Assembly: GCF_014651995.1 (NCBI RefSeq)
Contig: NZ_BMXY01000003.1
Coordinates: 1-64,000 of the forward strand
DNA: 64,000 nt
Reading direction: 5' to 3'
From: Cognatilysobacter xinjiangensis
Lineage (GTDB): Bacteria > Pseudomonadota > Gammaproteobacteria > Xanthomonadales > Xanthomonadaceae
A program made the translations under genes and the position numbers. Below are positions 1-10,559 of the stretch, one piece after another (the first letter of the stretch is position 1; every line of letters begins with the position of its first letter). The notes under the pieces were generated by a model that had not been told where the DNA came from, searched no databases, and saw only the letters and a program-made list of their open reading frames with translations.

Positions 1-270
<270 letters not shown>

Positions 271-302
271 GTGGAACTTGCGGATGTCTGTCGCAGCTTC
301 AA

Positions 303-376
<74 letters not shown>

Positions 377-439
377 GCCGGACGAACCGCTTGGGTCTTG
401 CGCCGCCGGTTGGTAAGGCCTGCGGTTGAAACATGAAAC

Positions 440-525
440 TGGTGGAGGGAGGTGGATTCGAACCACCGAAGGCGTAAGCCAGCAGATTTACAGTCTGCCC
501 CCGTTGGCCGCTTGGGTATCCCTCC
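440..525 (-). tRNA. tRNA-Tyr (GTA)
   Basis: An 86-nt class II tRNA with a long variable arm and encoded CCA. The acceptor is GGAGGGA/TCCCTCC, and the anticodon loop CTGTAAA gives GTA. It is the first gene of the tRNA-Tyr/Gly/Thr-tuf unit and starts only a few bases after the predicted transcription start. Confidence 0.95.
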
Positions 526-537
526 GGAGAGCCCGCA

Positions 538-566
538 ATTCTGGCGGAGCCGATCCGGCAAGTCAA
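538..566 (-). promoter_or_regulatory. Sigma-70 promoter of the tRNA-tuf operon
   Basis: On the minus strand a -35 TTGACT (561-566) is followed after exactly 17 bases by a -10 CAGAAT (538-543) and a GC-rich discriminator (TGCGGGC). That combination is typical of stringently controlled stable-RNA promoters. The predicted start near 531 leaves a very short leader before tRNA-Tyr at 525. The element lies between ychF and the tRNAs, so this transcript does not depend on ychF. Confidence 0.7.
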
Positions 567-605
567 CGGATCGTTCACTTCTTCTAGCGGATGCCGAACC
601 GGCGG

Positions 606-1697
606 TCAGACGTTGAAGCGGAAATGCAGCACGTCGCCTTCCTGGACGCGGTACTCCTTGCCTTCCAGGCGCAGACGACCGGCGTCGCGCGCACCGGCTT
701 CGCCCTTGTACTTGATGAAGTCGTCGAAGCCGATCGTCTCGGCGCGGATGAAGCCCTTCTCGAAGTCGGTGTGGATGACCGCGGCCGCCTGCGGGGCGGT
801 GGAGCCGGCCTTGACCGTCCAGGCGCGGACTTCCTTCACGCCGGCCGTGAAGTAGGTCTGCAGGCCCAGCAGCTTGTAGGCGGCGCGGATCACGCGGTTG
901 AGGCCCGGCTCTTCGAGACCCAGGTCGGTCAGGAACGCGTCGCGGTCGGCGTCGTCGAGCTGGCTGAGCTCCTCCTCGATCGCGGCCGAGACCGGCACTA
1001 CTTCGGCGCCCTCGGCAGCCGCACGGGCGCGCACGGCGTCGAGGTGCGGGTTGTTCTCGAAGCCGTCCTCGAGGACGTTCGCGATGTAGAGCACCGGCTT
1101 GATGGTGATCAGGAACAGGTCGCGAACGGCCGCCTTGTCCTCGTCCGACAGGCCGAGGCTGCGCGCGGCCCTGCCCTCGTCGAGGCCGGCGCGGATGCGC
1201 GCCAGCACTTCGACGCGCACCTTCGCGTCCTTGTCGCCGGTCTTGGCCGAGCGCTCGGCGCGCTGCAGGGCCTTGTCGACGGACTCGAGGTCGGCGAGCG
1301 CGAGTTCCGTGTCGATCGTCTCGATGTCGGCGATCGGGTCGACCTTGTTGGCGACGTGGATGACGTCCGGATGCTCGAAGCAGCGCACCACGTGCGTGAT
1401 CGCGTCGACCTCGCGGATGTGCGCGAGGAACTTGTTTCCCAGGCCTTCGCCCGATGCGGCGCCGGCGACCAGGCCGGCGATGTCGACGAACTCGACGGCC
1501 GTCGGGATCACCTTCTGCGGCTTGACGATCTCGGCCAGCTGGTTGAGGCGCGGATCCGGCACCGGCACGACGCCGACGTTGGGCTCGATCGTGCAGAACG
1601 GGAAATTCGCCGCGGCGATGCCCGCCTTGGTCAGCGCGTTGAAGAGGGTCGACTTGCCGACGTTGGGCAGGCCGACGATGCCGCATTTGATGCCCAT
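606..1697 (-). CDS. ychF: Ribosome-binding ATPase YchF (OLA1 family)
   Basis: A translation-associated P-loop ATPase of the Obg-related YchF/OLA1 family. The 363-residue length equals that of E. coli YchF. Visible motifs are the P-loop GLPNVGKST (residues 9-17), the G3 motif DIAGLV, a non-canonical G4 (NVLE instead of NKxD), which in this family switches preference from GTP to ATP, and a C-terminal TGS domain ending FRFNV. The start is supported by a TGGAG Shine-Dalgarno on the minus strand. pth lies 67 bases upstream in the same direction, the common pth-ychF pairing. Confidence 0.97.
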   Translation of the reverse strand: MGIKCGIVGLPNVGKSTLFNALTKAGIAAANFPFCTIEPNVGVVPVPDPRLNQLAEIVKPQKVIPTAVEFVDIAGLVAGAASGEGLGNKFLAHIREVDAITHVVRCFEHPDVIHVANKVDPIADIETIDTELALADLESVDKALQRAERSAKTGDKDAKVRVEVLARIRAGLDEGRAARSLGLSDEDKAAVRDLFLITIKPVLYIANVLEDGFENNPHLDAVRARAAAEGAEVVPVSAAIEEELSQLDDADRDAFLTDLGLEEPGLNRVIRAAYKLLGLQTYFTAGVKEVRAWTVKAGSTAPQAAAVIHTDFEKGFIRAETIGFDDFIKYKGEAGARDAGRLRLEGKEYRVQEGDVLHFRFNV

Positions 1698-1764
1698 GGC
1701 GTGGCTCCAGTGATTCGAACGGAAATGCGCAAGCGGCGGATCACCGGCGCTTGCGCATGCCCGC

Positions 1765-2346
1765 TCAGGCTTTCGCGGTATTGAGGCGCTTCATCGCCTC
1801 GTTGATGTCGCCGGCAACGGCCAGCGGCATGACGTCGATGGCGTCGTCGATCGAACGCAGGATCAGCGTCTCATCGGCTGGCGAAGGCTTGCCGAGCACC
1901 CAGCCGACGACCTTGTCCTTGTGGCCCGGATGGCCGATGCCTACGCGCAGCCGGTGGAACTTCGCGTGGCCGAGCAGGCGGATGGTGTCGCGCAGGCCGT
2001 TCTGGCCGCCGTGGCCGCCGTCGAACTTGAGCCGCGCGGTGCCGGGCGAAAGGTCCAGCTCGTCGTGCGCGAGCAACGCCTCCTCCGGCTCGATCTTCCA
2101 GAACCGCAGCGCGGCGGTGACCGACTTGCCCGAGAGGTTCATGAAGGTCGCGGGCTTCAGCAGCCACACGCTCTGTCCGCCGATCTCGACCTTGCAGGTT
2201 TCGCCGAACAGCTTGGACTCGACGCGGAAGCTGCCGCCGCACCTGCGCGCGAGCTCGTCCACGAACCAGAACCCGGCGTTGTGCCGCTGGCGCGCGTGCT
2301 CGGGCCCGGGGTTGCCCAGTCCGACGATGAGTTTCAGGCCTGCCAT
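1765..2346 (-). CDS. pth: Peptidyl-tRNA hydrolase
   Basis: Releases tRNA from prematurely dropped peptidyl-tRNA. The 193-residue product opens with [19 protein letters not shown], carrying the conserved Asn and the catalytic His of the family, and the later HDELDL motif contains the catalytic-dyad Asp. Length and motifs match bacterial Pth. It lies between rplY and ychF on the same strand with short spacers, so it is probably cotranscribed with them. Confidence 0.97.
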   Translation of the reverse strand: MAGLKLIVGLGNPGPEHARQRHNAGFWFVDELARRCGGSFRVESKLFGETCKVEIGGQSVWLLKPATFMNLSGKSVTAALRFWKIEPEEALLAHDELDLSPGTARLKFDGGHGGQNGLRDTIRLLGHAKFHRLRVGIGHPGHKDKVVGWVLGKPSPADETLILRSIDDAIDVMPLAVAGDINEAMKRLNTAKA

Positions 2347-2406
2347 CGCTCGATCCGCAAATACGAACGGGCCGACCGCGAGGGCCGGCCCGTCCGCATG
2401 ACGCGA

Positions 2407-3030
2407 TTACTTCTGGTCGCCTTCCGCGGCCGGGGTCTCGTCCTCGTCCGCCGTACGGGCGGCCTTGGCGATGACCACCGCGACGTCGTGCTCCTTGCCC
2501 AGCTTGAGCTCGGGGATCTCGACGCCCGACGGCAGCTTGATGTCCGACAGGTGGACGATGTCGCCCTGCTTGAGCGCGGCGAGGTCGACCTCGATGAACT
2601 CCGGCAGGTCCTTCGGCAGGCAGCTGACCGTCACTTCGTTGAGCTCGTGGGTGACCACGACCTCGGCGGACTTGCCGGCCGGCGACTTCTCCTGGTTGAG
2701 GAAGTGCAGCGGCACCGACGCGCGCAGCGCCTGGTTGGCGTCAACACGCTGGAAGTCCAGGTGCATGATCTGCTGCTTGTACGGATGGCGCTGCATGTCG
2801 CGCAGCAGCACGCTCTCGACCTTGCCGTCGATGTCGAGGTTCAGGATCGACGCGTAGAACCACTCGTTCTGGCTGGCGAGCCAGATCTTCTCGTGCTCGA
2901 GCTGGATCTGCTTGGGCTCGGCGTTGCCGCCGTAGACGATGGCCGGGATGGCGGCGGCATGACGCAGGCGGCGGCTCGCACCCTTCCCCTTGTCACTGCG
3001 GCCGGTAGCCTTGATGGTGTGATCGGACAT
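2407..3030 (-). CDS. rplY: 50S ribosomal protein L25/general stress protein Ctc
   Basis: L25 binds 5S rRNA. The 207-residue product is the long Ctc-type form, with an N-terminal L25 domain and a C-terminal beta domain (about residues 100-185), instead of the short 94-residue E. coli form. The tail is acidic and low-complexity (ADEDETPAAEG). Downstream of prs and upstream of pth it sits in the conserved prs-rplY-pth-ychF order. No strong Shine-Dalgarno is visible, and a hairpin-rich spacer precedes it. Confidence 0.95.
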   Translation of the reverse strand: MSDHTIKATGRSDKGKGASRRLRHAAAIPAIVYGGNAEPKQIQLEHEKIWLASQNEWFYASILNLDIDGKVESVLLRDMQRHPYKQQIMHLDFQRVDANQALRASVPLHFLNQEKSPAGKSAEVVVTHELNEVTVSCLPKDLPEFIEVDLAALKQGDIVHLSDIKLPSGVEIPELKLGKEHDVAVVIAKAARTADEDETPAAEGDQK

Positions 3031-3060
3031 TTCGATTACTCACTGTTACTGCGATGGAAA

Positions 3061-3123
3061 CCGCCTCGCGGCGGCGATGTCACTCACCCGCGACCAGGTG
3101 AGTGGAGGTGCGGCTTGCGCCGC
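3061..3123 (-). other. Hairpin cluster in the prs-rplY spacer
   Basis: Three adjacent inverted repeats fill the 98-base spacer between the prs stop and the rplY start: 3061-3074 (CCGCC/GGCGG), 3081-3104 (CACTCACC/GGTGAGTG, 8 bp) and 3110-3123 (GCGGC/GCCGC). None is followed by a T-run, so they are not obvious intrinsic terminators. They could be an L25 leader structure, a processing site or an attenuator. The function is unknown. Confidence 0.4.
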
Positions 3124-3128
3124 GGAAA

Positions 3129-4088
3129 TCAGTCGACGTACAGCGAACTCACCGACTCGCCGAACGCCACGCGGCGGATGGTTTCGGCCAGCAGCTCGGC
3201 GACACTGAGCTGGCGGATCTTCGGGCATGCCCGCGCCGCCTCGGACAGCATGATCGTGTCGGTGACCACCAGCTCGTCGAGCGCGGAACCGCCGACGTTG
3301 GTGATCGCCGCGCCCGACAGCACGGGGTGGGTGCAGTAGGCCACGACCTTGCGCGCGCCGCGCTCCTTGAGCGCCATGGCCGCCGCGCAGAGCGTGCCGG
3401 CGGTATCGACGATGTCGTCCACCAGCACGCAGGTCTTGCCGTCCACGTCGCCGATGATGTTCATCACCGTGGCGACGTTCGCCTTCGGCCGGCGCTTGTC
3501 GATGATCGCGAGGTCCGCGTCGTCGAGGCGCTTGGCGATCGCGCGGGCGCGCACCACGCCGCCGACGTCGGGCGAGACCACCACCATGTTGTCGGTGCCG
3601 TGCGCGCGCCAGATGTCGGCGAGCAGCAGCGGCGATGCGTAGACGTTGTCGACCGGGATATCGAAAAAGCCCTGGATCTGGTCGGCGTGCAGGTCGACGG
3701 TGAGCACGCGATCGGTGCCGACCGCACCGAACATCTTGGCCGCCACCTTGGCCGTGATCGGCACGCGCGAGCTGCGCGGGCGGCGATCCTGGCGGGCGTA
3801 GCCGAAGTACGGCACGACGGCGGTGATGCTGCTGACACTGGCGCGCTTGAGCGCGTCGATCAGCACCAGCAGCTCCATGAAGTTCTCGGCGGTGGGCGCG
3901 TTCGTCGGCTGGATGACGAACACTTCCTGCCGGCGGACGTTCTCCTCGATCTCCACCTGCACTTCGCCATCGGAGAACTTGCCGACGAGCGCCTTGCCCA
4001 TGCGCACGCCGAGCTCCTTGCAGACAGCGTCGGCGAGGGGCCGGTTGGCGTTGCCGGAGAAGACCAGGAGGTTGCGATCTTTGTGCAT
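3129..4088 (-). CDS. prs: Ribose-phosphate pyrophosphokinase
   Basis: Makes PRPP from ribose 5-phosphate and ATP for nucleotide, His and Trp synthesis. Starting at [10 protein letters not shown] gives 319 residues, the usual family length; an upstream in-frame start at 4136 would add 16 atypical residues. Visible are the substrate-loop motif [13 protein letters not shown] and the PRPP-binding signature [13 protein letters not shown]. It lies just downstream of tRNA-Gln and upstream of rplY, the conserved gammaproteobacterial order. Confidence 0.96.
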   Translation of the reverse strand: MHKDRNLLVFSGNANRPLADAVCKELGVRMGKALVGKFSDGEVQVEIEENVRRQEVFVIQPTNAPTAENFMELLVLIDALKRASVSSITAVVPYFGYARQDRRPRSSRVPITAKVAAKMFGAVGTDRVLTVDLHADQIQGFFDIPVDNVYASPLLLADIWRAHGTDNMVVVSPDVGGVVRARAIAKRLDDADLAIIDKRRPKANVATVMNIIGDVDGKTCVLVDDIVDTAGTLCAAAMALKERGARKVVAYCTHPVLSGAAITNVGGSALDELVVTDTIMLSEAARACPKIRQLSVAELLAETIRRVAFGESVSSLYVD

Positions 4089-4187
4089 GGCGGCCGGGGT
4101 TCGGGACGGAAATTCGGAATTCGGTCTGATGCACACCGGGAGGCCGGGGACGCGCGCTACGCGCTGTCGGACGGCATCCGTCGCTAA

Positions 4188-4263
4188 TGGCAGGGGCGGA
4201 AGGATTCGAACCTTCGCGTGCCAGGATCAAAACCTGGTGCCTTAACCGCTTGGCGACGCCCCT
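4188..4263 (-). tRNA. tRNA-Gln (TTG)
   Basis: A 76-nt tRNA with encoded CCA. The acceptor AGGGGCG pairs with CGCCCCT and the discriminator is G. The anticodon stem is CCAGG/CCTGG, and the loop TTTTGAT gives anticodon TTG. It is embedded between ispE and prs on the same strand, a placement typical of Pseudomonas and Xanthomonas relatives. Confidence 0.95.
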
Positions 4264-4296
4264 GTTGTCGAAAACCCGACGCCACCTGGGCGACGC

Positions 4297-5166
4297 CTAC
4301 GTTCTGGCGAGTGCCCGGTGCAGCGGCGACACCACGGCGCCGGCGACGAGCCGGCAACGCAGGGCCGGCGGCAGCCGGCGGATCGCGGCCTCCGCCGACT
4401 CGCGCGTGGCGAACTCGACGAAGCAACCGCTGCCCGTGCCGGTCAGTCGGGCCCGACCCACCTGCGACAGCGCAGAGAGCGTGGCGTCGACCACCGGCTC
4501 GCGCGCGCGCAGGACGGGTTCGAAGGCATTTCCGAACCGGCCACTCCGGAGGTCGCCCCCCGCAACGAAGTCCGCCATTTTCAAGGGCGGTGAATCGCGC
4601 GTCAAATCGGGGGCCGCGAACAGCGCAGCGGTCGGGCTGTGGACGCCGGGCTCGGCGATCACGTACCAGGCCGGCGGCAGGCGGATCGGACGCAGCCGTT
4701 CGCCCACGCCCTCGGCCCAGGCATTGCGCCCCAGCACGAAGACGGGCACGTCGGCCCCGAGCGACAGCCCGAGTTCCGCCAGCCGCTGCAGCGGCCAGTG
4801 CAGACCCCAGAGCCGGTTGAGTGCGACCAGCGCCGTCGCGGCGTCCGATGAGCCGCCGCCGAAGCCGCCGCCGGTCGGAATGCGCTTCTCAAGCGAGATA
4901 TCAGCGCCTTGGCTGCATTTGGCGGCATCTTGCAGCCTTTTGGCCGCACGTATGGCGAGATCAGACTGCTCTTCGACGCCTACGGCGGAGGCACCGACGC
5001 GGTGGATGCCGCCATCGCTCCGAACCCGCAACCGCACGGTGTCGCCCCATTCGAGCAACCGAAAGACCGACTGCAGCTCGTGGTAGCCGTCCGGGCGGCG
5101 GCCGGTGATGTGCAGGAACAGGTTGAGCTTGGCCGGGGCCGGCCAGGCGGTCCAGCCGTGGGTCAT
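4297..5166 (-). CDS. ispE: 4-diphosphocytidyl-2-C-methyl-D-erythritol kinase
   Basis: ATP-dependent kinase of the MEP isoprenoid pathway. The 289-residue product has the GHMP-kinase N-terminal motif [19 protein letters not shown] with the catalytic Lys, and the glycine-rich ATP loop [14 protein letters not shown] (residues 97-110). The ATG at 5164-5166 overlaps the lolB stop in an ATGA, so translation is probably coupled. tRNA-Gln and prs follow. Confidence 0.96.
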   Translation of the reverse strand: MTHGWTAWPAPAKLNLFLHITGRRPDGYHELQSVFRLLEWGDTVRLRVRSDGGIHRVGASAVGVEEQSDLAIRAAKRLQDAAKCSQGADISLEKRIPTGGGFGGGSSDAATALVALNRLWGLHWPLQRLAELGLSLGADVPVFVLGRNAWAEGVGERLRPIRLPPAWYVIAEPGVHSPTAALFAAPDLTRDSPPLKMADFVAGGDLRSGRFGNAFEPVLRAREPVVDATLSALSQVGRARLTGTGSGCFVEFATRESAEAAIRRLPPALRCRLVAGAVVSPLHRALART

Positions 5167-5786
5167 GGGGCCTCGGCGCCGTCGGTCCAGCGGTCGACGA
5201 CGAGGCGCACGCGGGCGTCGTCGCGGCGGGCCTCGACGCGGCTGGGCAGCTCGGCCTGCGCGTCGGCCGGCCAGCTGTAGTCGATCGTCCAGCCGCCTTC
5301 GCTCAGGCGCGACGGGCGGCCGCCGGGGCCGAACTGCAGCACGGCGCCGCGCGGGTCGGTGCGCAGCCCGCGGACCCAGTACGGCAGCGAGCGCACCGGG
5401 ATCTCCCAGCCCGTGGCCTCGCGCAGCAGGGCCTCGGCGTCGCCGCCTTCGCGCGGGCCGCCCGGCAGGCCGTCGAGCGTCGCGCCGCCGGGGCCGCCGC
5501 TCAGGCGCCAGCCCTGCCGCGTGATCGGCGCGGTCAGAGACACCTCGAAGCGCGCGCCGGACTGGCGCCATTCGAGCCGGCCACTGCCGGCATCGCGTGC
5601 GTTGGAGATCGCCACGCGGCCCTCGAAACCCCAGTCGGTGTCCGCGGCCATCGTCCGCTCGCGCTCGAGCTGGCGCGCCTCGGCCTCGGCGGCAGGCACG
5701 GCAGGCGCCTCGATGCGCGCCGTGGCGCAGCCGGCCAGCAGGCCCGCGGCAAGCAGCGCGGCAACACGGGTGCGAAAACGGCTCAT
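5163..5786 (-). CDS. lolB: Outer-membrane lipoprotein receptor LolB
   Basis: LolB accepts lipoproteins from LolA and inserts them into the outer membrane. The 207-residue product has a lipoprotein signal with lipobox LLAGC (Cys20) and the family motif [14 protein letters not shown] near residue 62. It overlaps both neighbours by ATGA (TPR gene upstream, ispE downstream), so the three form one operon. Both the lipobox position and the lolB-ispE synteny support the start at 5786. Confidence 0.93.
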   Translation of the reverse strand: MSRFRTRVAALLAAGLLAGCATARIEAPAVPAAEAEARQLERERTMAADTDWGFEGRVAISNARDAGSGRLEWRQSGARFEVSLTAPITRQGWRLSGGPGGATLDGLPGGPREGGDAEALLREATGWEIPVRSLPYWVRGLRTDPRGAVLQFGPGGRPSRLSEGGWTIDYSWPADAQAELPSRVEARRDDARVRLVVDRWTDGAEAP

Positions 5787-7516
5787 TCGCCCTTCCCTCC
5801 GGCCGCCGGCTTCGCGGGCGCCGGCGGCAGCGTGGCGCCGGTCTTCTCCAGCGCACGGGCGAGCGCGCGGCTGTCGGGATCGAGCTTGCGCGCCTCCTCG
5901 AAATAGCCGCGTGCCTCGTCTTGGCGACCGAGCACCCACAGCACCTCGCCGACGTGCGCGGCGATCTCGGCGTCCTTCTGCAACGTGTAGGCACGCTGCA
6001 GCTCGACGATCGCCTCGGCCGGGCGGCCCAGGCGGTAGAGCACCCAACCGTAGCTGTCGACGATGGCGGCGTTGTTGGGCTCGGCCGCGCGGGCGCGATT
6101 GATCAGCTCCAGCGCCTCCTGGTAGCGCGTGGTGCGGTCGGCCAGCGTGTAGCCCAGCGCGTTGAGCGTGGCGACATTGTCGGGCTGCGCGACGAGGATG
6201 CGGCGCAGGTCGGCCTCGGCGCGGGCGACGTCGTCACGGCGCTCCCAGGCCAGCGCGCGGGCGTAGAGGAGGTCCGGATCGTCGGTGAACTCGGCAAGGC
6301 CGCGGGCGAAGGCGTCCATCTCGCGCGCGTCGTCCCTGTCCTTCTGCCAGAGTGCGGCTTCCAGCGCATAGGCGTCGCTGCGCACGTCGTCCTCGGCGGT
6401 GGCGTCCTGCTGCAGGGCGCGAAGCGTATCCACGGCCTCCTTCCTGCGGCCGAGCTCGTGCAGCACGTTGGCGGTGCGCAGGCGCGCGGTGAAGCGCTGC
6501 GGGCCGCCAGGCACGCTGCCGTACCAGTCCAGCGCGGCGTCGAAATGCTTGAGGTACTCGGCCAGCTGGCCGAGCAGCAGGCGGCGATCGGGCTGCGGCC
6601 GCTGCGCGTCGCGCGCGAGCTCGTCGTACAGCTGCTGCAGGCGGGTCTTGTCCCCGGCGCGCGCGTAAAGCGACGCACGCAGCGCGTAGGTCTGGTCGTC
6701 CTGTGGGCCGCGGGCGAGCGTGTCGGCGGCCGCGGCGGCGTCGCCCAGCGCGTCGTATTCGCGGGCGACCAGCAGGCGCAGCTCGGCATCGGCCGAGGCC
6801 GCGTCGCGCAGGCCGTCGATCACCGCGCGGGCCTCGGCCTGCTTGCCGTCGTCGCGCAGCTGGCTGGCCTTGAGCAGCGCGACGCGCGGATCGCCGGGGA
6901 AGCGGGCGATCACGTCGTCGACGATGCGCTCGACCAGCGCCGGCTGCTGCAGCCGCTGCGCGAGGCCGCCGAGCGCCAGCCATGCGGGCAGCGTGGTCGG
7001 CACGGCCTTGGCGTCGAGGAGGCGGCCGATCACGCCGGCGACCTGCTTCGGGGTCTTCGCGCCGGCCGCAAGAGTGCCGATCGCCGTCTTCCAGCCATCG
7101 CCCGGGCGAGCGAACAGCGCGGCGAGTTCGCGCATGGCGGTGGCGTCGTCGCCGCGGTGCAGCGCCAACGTGGCCTCGGCGACGTCGATCTGCGGCGCCG
7201 TGGCCGCAGCCGGCCCGAGCAGCTGTCGCCAGAGCTTCAGCGCCTCGGCGGCGCGGCGGTCGTCCTTGGCGACCAGCGCGATGCCCGTCGCGCGTTCGGC
7301 GAGCGCGGCGTCGCGGGCGGTGCGCGCGGCCTGCAGGTAGCTATTGGCGGCCTCGTCGAGGCGCCCGGCCTGCAGCGCGAACTCGCCGGCCAGCAGCGGC
7401 TCGAGCGGCAGGTCGGCCGCCGCCGGCGCCTTGGCGGCCATCGCCGGCAGCGCGATCGACACCGCGAGCGCGAGGCCCATCCGCTTGATCGAACGCAAAA
7501 CGTGAGGCATGCGCAC
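5783..7516 (-). CDS. Secreted tetratricopeptide-repeat protein
   Basis: A 577-residue protein with an N-terminal signal peptide ([17 protein letters not shown]) and many TPR-like helical repeats, including a clear C-terminal set such as [20 protein letters not shown] and [22 protein letters not shown] proteins are usually protein-interaction scaffolds. As the first gene of the TPR-lolB-ispE operon it probably works in the periplasm or at the outer membrane, perhaps in envelope biogenesis (inference from context). A large TPR protein before lolB is common in pseudomonads and xanthomonads. Start codons at 7516 or 7510 are both possible. Confidence 0.85.
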   Translation of the reverse strand: MRMPHVLRSIKRMGLALAVSIALPAMAAKAPAAADLPLEPLLAGEFALQAGRLDEAANSYLQAARTARDAALAERATGIALVAKDDRRAAEALKLWRQLLGPAAATAPQIDVAEATLALHRGDDATAMRELAALFARPGDGWKTAIGTLAAGAKTPKQVAGVIGRLLDAKAVPTTLPAWLALGGLAQRLQQPALVERIVDDVIARFPGDPRVALLKASQLRDDGKQAEARAVIDGLRDAASADAELRLLVAREYDALGDAAAAADTLARGPQDDQTYALRASLYARAGDKTRLQQLYDELARDAQRPQPDRRLLLGQLAEYLKHFDAALDWYGSVPGGPQRFTARLRTANVLHELGRRKEAVDTLRALQQDATAEDDVRSDAYALEAALWQKDRDDAREMDAFARGLAEFTDDPDLLYARALAWERRDDVARAEADLRRILVAQPDNVATLNALGYTLADRTTRYQEALELINRARAAEPNNAAIVDSYGWVLYRLGRPAEAIVELQRAYTLQKDAEIAAHVGEVLWVLGRQDEARGYFEEARKLDPDSRALARALEKTGATLPPAPAKPAAGGKGE

Positions 7517-7556
7517 CCGGGATACTGAGTCTCAGAGGGGGCAGCACCCGCACCGG

Positions 7557-7562
7557 TAGAAT
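7557..7562 (+). promoter_or_regulatory. Candidate -10 element for hemA
   Basis: TAGAAT lies 44 bases before the hemA start in the 89-base region divergent from the TPR operon. No convincing -35 is seen at the expected distance, so this rests on the -10 and its placement only. Confidence 0.35.
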
Positions 7563-7605
7563 GACGGGCGCTGCCGCCGCAGCTTAGCGCAGGCTCCTGT
7601 AACGA

Positions 7606-8880
7606 ATGGGTTTCCACGTCATCGGCCTCAACCACGCCACCGCGCCCGTCGACGTGCGCGAACGGGTGGCCTTTGCCGGTGATGCGCTGGGCAGTGCGCT
7701 GGCGGAGGTCTGCGCCCTGCCCGGCGTCAGCGAGGTCGCGCTGCTGTCGACCTGCAACCGCACCGAGCTGTACGCCGAGGCGGCCGACGACGAGGCCGCG
7801 CTGGCCGACTGGCTCGCCCGCCGCTCGGGCGTCGGCGCCGACCTGCACGCCTACCTTTACCGCCACCACGAGGCGGACGCGGTGCGGCACCTGTTCCGCG
7901 TCGCGACCGGGCTCGACTCGCTGGTTCTGGGCGAGCCGCAGATCCTCGGCCAGGTGAAGGACGCCTGGGCGACGGCGCGCGCCGCCGGCACGCTCGGCAA
8001 CCGGCTCGATCGCCTGTTCCAGCACGCGTTCACCACCGCCAAGCGCGCGCGCACCGACACGCGCATCGGCGCGAACCCGGTGTCGGTGGCGTCGACCGCG
8101 GTGAAGCTCGCGCAGGAATCGTTCGCGGCGCTCGGCCAGTCCACCGTGCTGCTGATCGGCGCCGGCGAAACCATCGAACTCGCCGCGCGCCATCTCGTGC
8201 AGGCCGGCACCCGGCGCCTGCTGGTCGCCAACCGCACGCTCGCGCACGCGCAGGAACTCGCGGTACGTCACGGCGGCTATGCGCTGCCGCTGGGCGACCT
8301 CGACAAGCACCTGCCCGAGGCCGACGTGGTGATCAGCGCGACCGCCAGCCGCGAGCCGATCCTGCACGCGACGCAGGTCGACGCCGCGCTCGCCGCGCGC
8401 CGTCGCCGGCCGATGCTGCTGCTCGACCTCGCCGTGCCGCGCGACATCGCCGCCGACGTCGCGCTGCTGGACGACGTATTCCTCTACACCGTCGACGACC
8501 TCGAACGTGCGATCGAGGAGAACCGGCGCAGCCGTCGCGAGGCCGCCGACGAGGCCGAGGCCATCGTCGAGCTGCAGGTGGCGCGTTTTCGCGAGAAGCT
8601 CGAGGCCAGCGGTCGTACCGAGCCGGTCAAGCGCATCCGCGCGCATGGCGAGGCCGCACGTGCCGAGGTGCTGGCCAGGGCGAAGCAGCAGCTTGCCGCC
8701 GGCATGTCGCCGGAGGACGCGCTCGAATTCCTCGCCCACACGTTGACCAACCGCCTGCTGCACGCGCCCACCGTGGCCGTGCGCGAGGCCGCCGCGCAGG
8801 GTGATGGCGACCTCGCCCGCGCCACCGAGCGCCTGTTTCCCGAAGCGCCGGCCGACGCGCCGCGCAACGGCGAGGCCTAG
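7606..8880 (+). CDS. hemA: Glutamyl-tRNA reductase
   Basis: Reduces glutamyl-tRNA(Glu) to glutamate-1-semialdehyde with NADPH, the committed step of C5-pathway heme synthesis. The 424 residues match the family. The catalytic Cys is at residue 50 in [10 protein letters not shown], and an NADPH-binding motif [16 protein letters not shown] follows near residues 182-197. It starts a hemA-prfA plus-strand unit, as in E. coli, but prmC is about 20 kb away instead of directly downstream. Confidence 0.97.
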   Translation: MGFHVIGLNHATAPVDVRERVAFAGDALGSALAEVCALPGVSEVALLSTCNRTELYAEAADDEAALADWLARRSGVGADLHAYLYRHHEADAVRHLFRVATGLDSLVLGEPQILGQVKDAWATARAAGTLGNRLDRLFQHAFTTAKRARTDTRIGANPVSVASTAVKLAQESFAALGQSTVLLIGAGETIELAARHLVQAGTRRLLVANRTLAHAQELAVRHGGYALPLGDLDKHLPEADVVISATASREPILHATQVDAALAARRRRPMLLLDLAVPRDIAADVALLDDVFLYTVDDLERAIEENRRSRREAADEAEAIVELQVARFREKLEASGRTEPVKRIRAHGEAARAEVLARAKQQLAAGMSPEDALEFLAHTLTNRLLHAPTVAVREAAAQGDGDLARATERLFPEAPADAPRNGEA

Positions 8881-8900
8881 CGACCCGGTCCGTCGCCGTC

Positions 8901-8921
8901 CGGCCCGCCGCGTGCGGGCCG
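8901..8921 (+). other. Hairpin in the hemA-prfA spacer
   Basis: A perfect 8-bp inverted repeat CGGCCCGC/GCGGGCCG with a 5-nt loop lies in the 66-base spacer. It has no T-run, so it is more likely a processing or attenuation structure than a terminator. Confidence 0.35.
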
Positions 8922-8946
8922 CCCCGTCCCGTCGCCCGGAATCCGC

Positions 8947-10032
8947 ATGAACCCGTCCCTGCGCCGCAAGCTCGAAGCCCTGGCCGAACGCCGCGAGGAG
9001 CTCGAGCGCCTGCTCGCCGATCCCGCCGTCATCAACGATGCCGCGCAGTTCCGCCGGCTCTCGCGCGAGTTCTCGCAACTCGAGCCGGTCGCCACCGCGC
9101 TCGCGGCCGAGCAGCGCGCCCGTGAAGACCTCGACGCCGCGCAGGCGATGCGCGACGACCCGGAGATGCGCGAGCTCGCCGACGACGAGATAGATGTCGC
9201 CACGCAGCGCCTCGCGCAGCTGGAAACCGAGCTGCTGTCGCACCTGATCCCGCGTGACCCGCGCGACGACGGCGACCTCTACCTGGAGGTGCGCGCGGGT
9301 ACCGGCGGCGACGAGGCGGCGATCTTCGCGGGCGACCTGTTCCGCATGTATTCGCGCTACGCGGAGCGCCAGGGCTGGCGCATCGAGGTGGAATCAGCGA
9401 ATCCCGGCGAGCACGGCGGCTTCAAGGAAGTGATCGCGCGCGTCGAGGGCCAGGGCGCGTATTCGCGCCTGAAGTTCGAATCCGGCACGCACCGCGTGCA
9501 GCGCGTGCCGGCAACGGAATCGCAGGGCCGCATCCACACCTCCGCCGCGACGGTGGCGATCATTCCCGTCGAGGCCGACGAGGCGCCGATCGAGATCAGC
9601 GCCGCGGACCTGCGCGTCGACACCTTCCGTTCCTCCGGCGCCGGCGGCCAGCACGTCAACAAGACCGACTCGGCGATCCGCATCACGCATATCCCGTCGG
9701 GCCTGGTCGTCGAGAGCCAGACGGAGCGCAGCCAGCACGCGAACCGCGACAAGGCGATGAAGCGCCTGCGCGCGATGCTGGCCGAAGCGCAGGCCGCGAA
9801 GGCGGCGGCGGCACAGGCGGAGACGCGCAAGCTGCAGGTCGGCAGCGGCGATCGCAGCCAGCGCATTCGCACCTACAACTTCCCGCAGGGCCGCATCACC
9901 GACCACCGCGTCGAGGGGCTCACGCTGTACGACCTGCCGAACGTGATGGAAGGCGGGCTGGACGCGCTGCTCGACCGCCTGCAGCAGGAACACCAGGCCG
10001 ACGAACTCGCGCGCCTGACCTCCGGCGGCTGA
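8947..10032 (+). CDS. prfA: Peptide chain release factor 1
   Basis: Recognises UAA and UAG stop codons and triggers peptidyl-tRNA hydrolysis. The 361-residue protein has the RF1 tripeptide PAT in [14 protein letters not shown] and the catalytic GGQ at residues 233-235 ([14 protein letters not shown]), the site methylated by PrmC, which is encoded at 31578-32393. It follows hemA by 66 bases on the same strand. Confidence 0.98.
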   Translation: MNPSLRRKLEALAERREELERLLADPAVINDAAQFRRLSREFSQLEPVATALAAEQRAREDLDAAQAMRDDPEMRELADDEIDVATQRLAQLETELLSHLIPRDPRDDGDLYLEVRAGTGGDEAAIFAGDLFRMYSRYAERQGWRIEVESANPGEHGGFKEVIARVEGQGAYSRLKFESGTHRVQRVPATESQGRIHTSAATVAIIPVEADEAPIEISAADLRVDTFRSSGAGGQHVNKTDSAIRITHIPSGLVVESQTERSQHANRDKAMKRLRAMLAEAQAAKAAAAQAETRKLQVGSGDRSQRIRTYNFPQGRITDHRVEGLTLYDLPNVMEGGLDALLDRLQQEHQADELARLTSGG

Positions 10033-10093
10033 CGGGGTGTCGTCACCCGCGGCGAGCGGCGACAATCGACGCATCCATCGCCCGGCCCCGACC

Positions 10094-10558
10094 ATGGACC
10101 TGCGCATCCGCACCGCGACGCCCGACGACCTCGACGCCATCGCGCGCCTGTTCGACGCGTACCGCCAGTTCTACGGACAGCCCTCCGACCGCGCCGCCGC
10201 GCGCGCCTTCCTCGCCGAGCGCATGGAGTACCGGCAGTCGCTGGTGCTGCTCGCGGAGCACGGCGACGACGCCGTCGGCTTCGCGCAGCTCTACCCGATG
10301 TTCTCCTCGGTGCGCATGGCCTCGGTCTGGGTGCTCAACGATCTCTACGTCGACACCGACGCGCGCCGGCTTGGCGTAGGCCGCCGCCTGCTCGAAGCCG
10401 CGGCCGTGGCCGCGAAGGCCGCCGGCGCGGTGCGCGTGGCGCTGGAGACCGCGCGCGAGAACCTGCCGGCGCGTGCGCTCTACCGCGACGCGGGCTGGGA
10501 GGAAGAAGCCACGCAGTGGTACTCGCTCGACCTCGCGAAGCTGCAACTGCCCGTCTGA
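10094..10558 (+). CDS. GNAT family N-acetyltransferase
   Basis: A 154-residue GCN5-type acetyltransferase. The core is visible: VWVLNDLYVDTDARRLGVG includes the acetyl-CoA loop (R/Q-x-x-G-x-G/A; here RRLGVGRRL), followed by the helix and ALYRDAGWEEE typical of GNAT C-termini. The start at 10094 (MDLRIRTATPDDLDAI) fits the family; an upstream in-frame ATG at 10037 overlaps nothing useful. The substrate is unknown. Its stop is one base from the next gene's ATG, so coupling with the glycosyltransferase is likely. Confidence 0.85.
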   Translation: MDLRIRTATPDDLDAIARLFDAYRQFYGQPSDRAAARAFLAERMEYRQSLVLLAEHGDDAVGFAQLYPMFSSVRMASVWVLNDLYVDTDARRLGVGRRLLEAAAVAAKAAGAVRVALETARENLPARALYRDAGWEEEATQWYSLDLAKLQLPV

Positions 10559-10559
10559 C

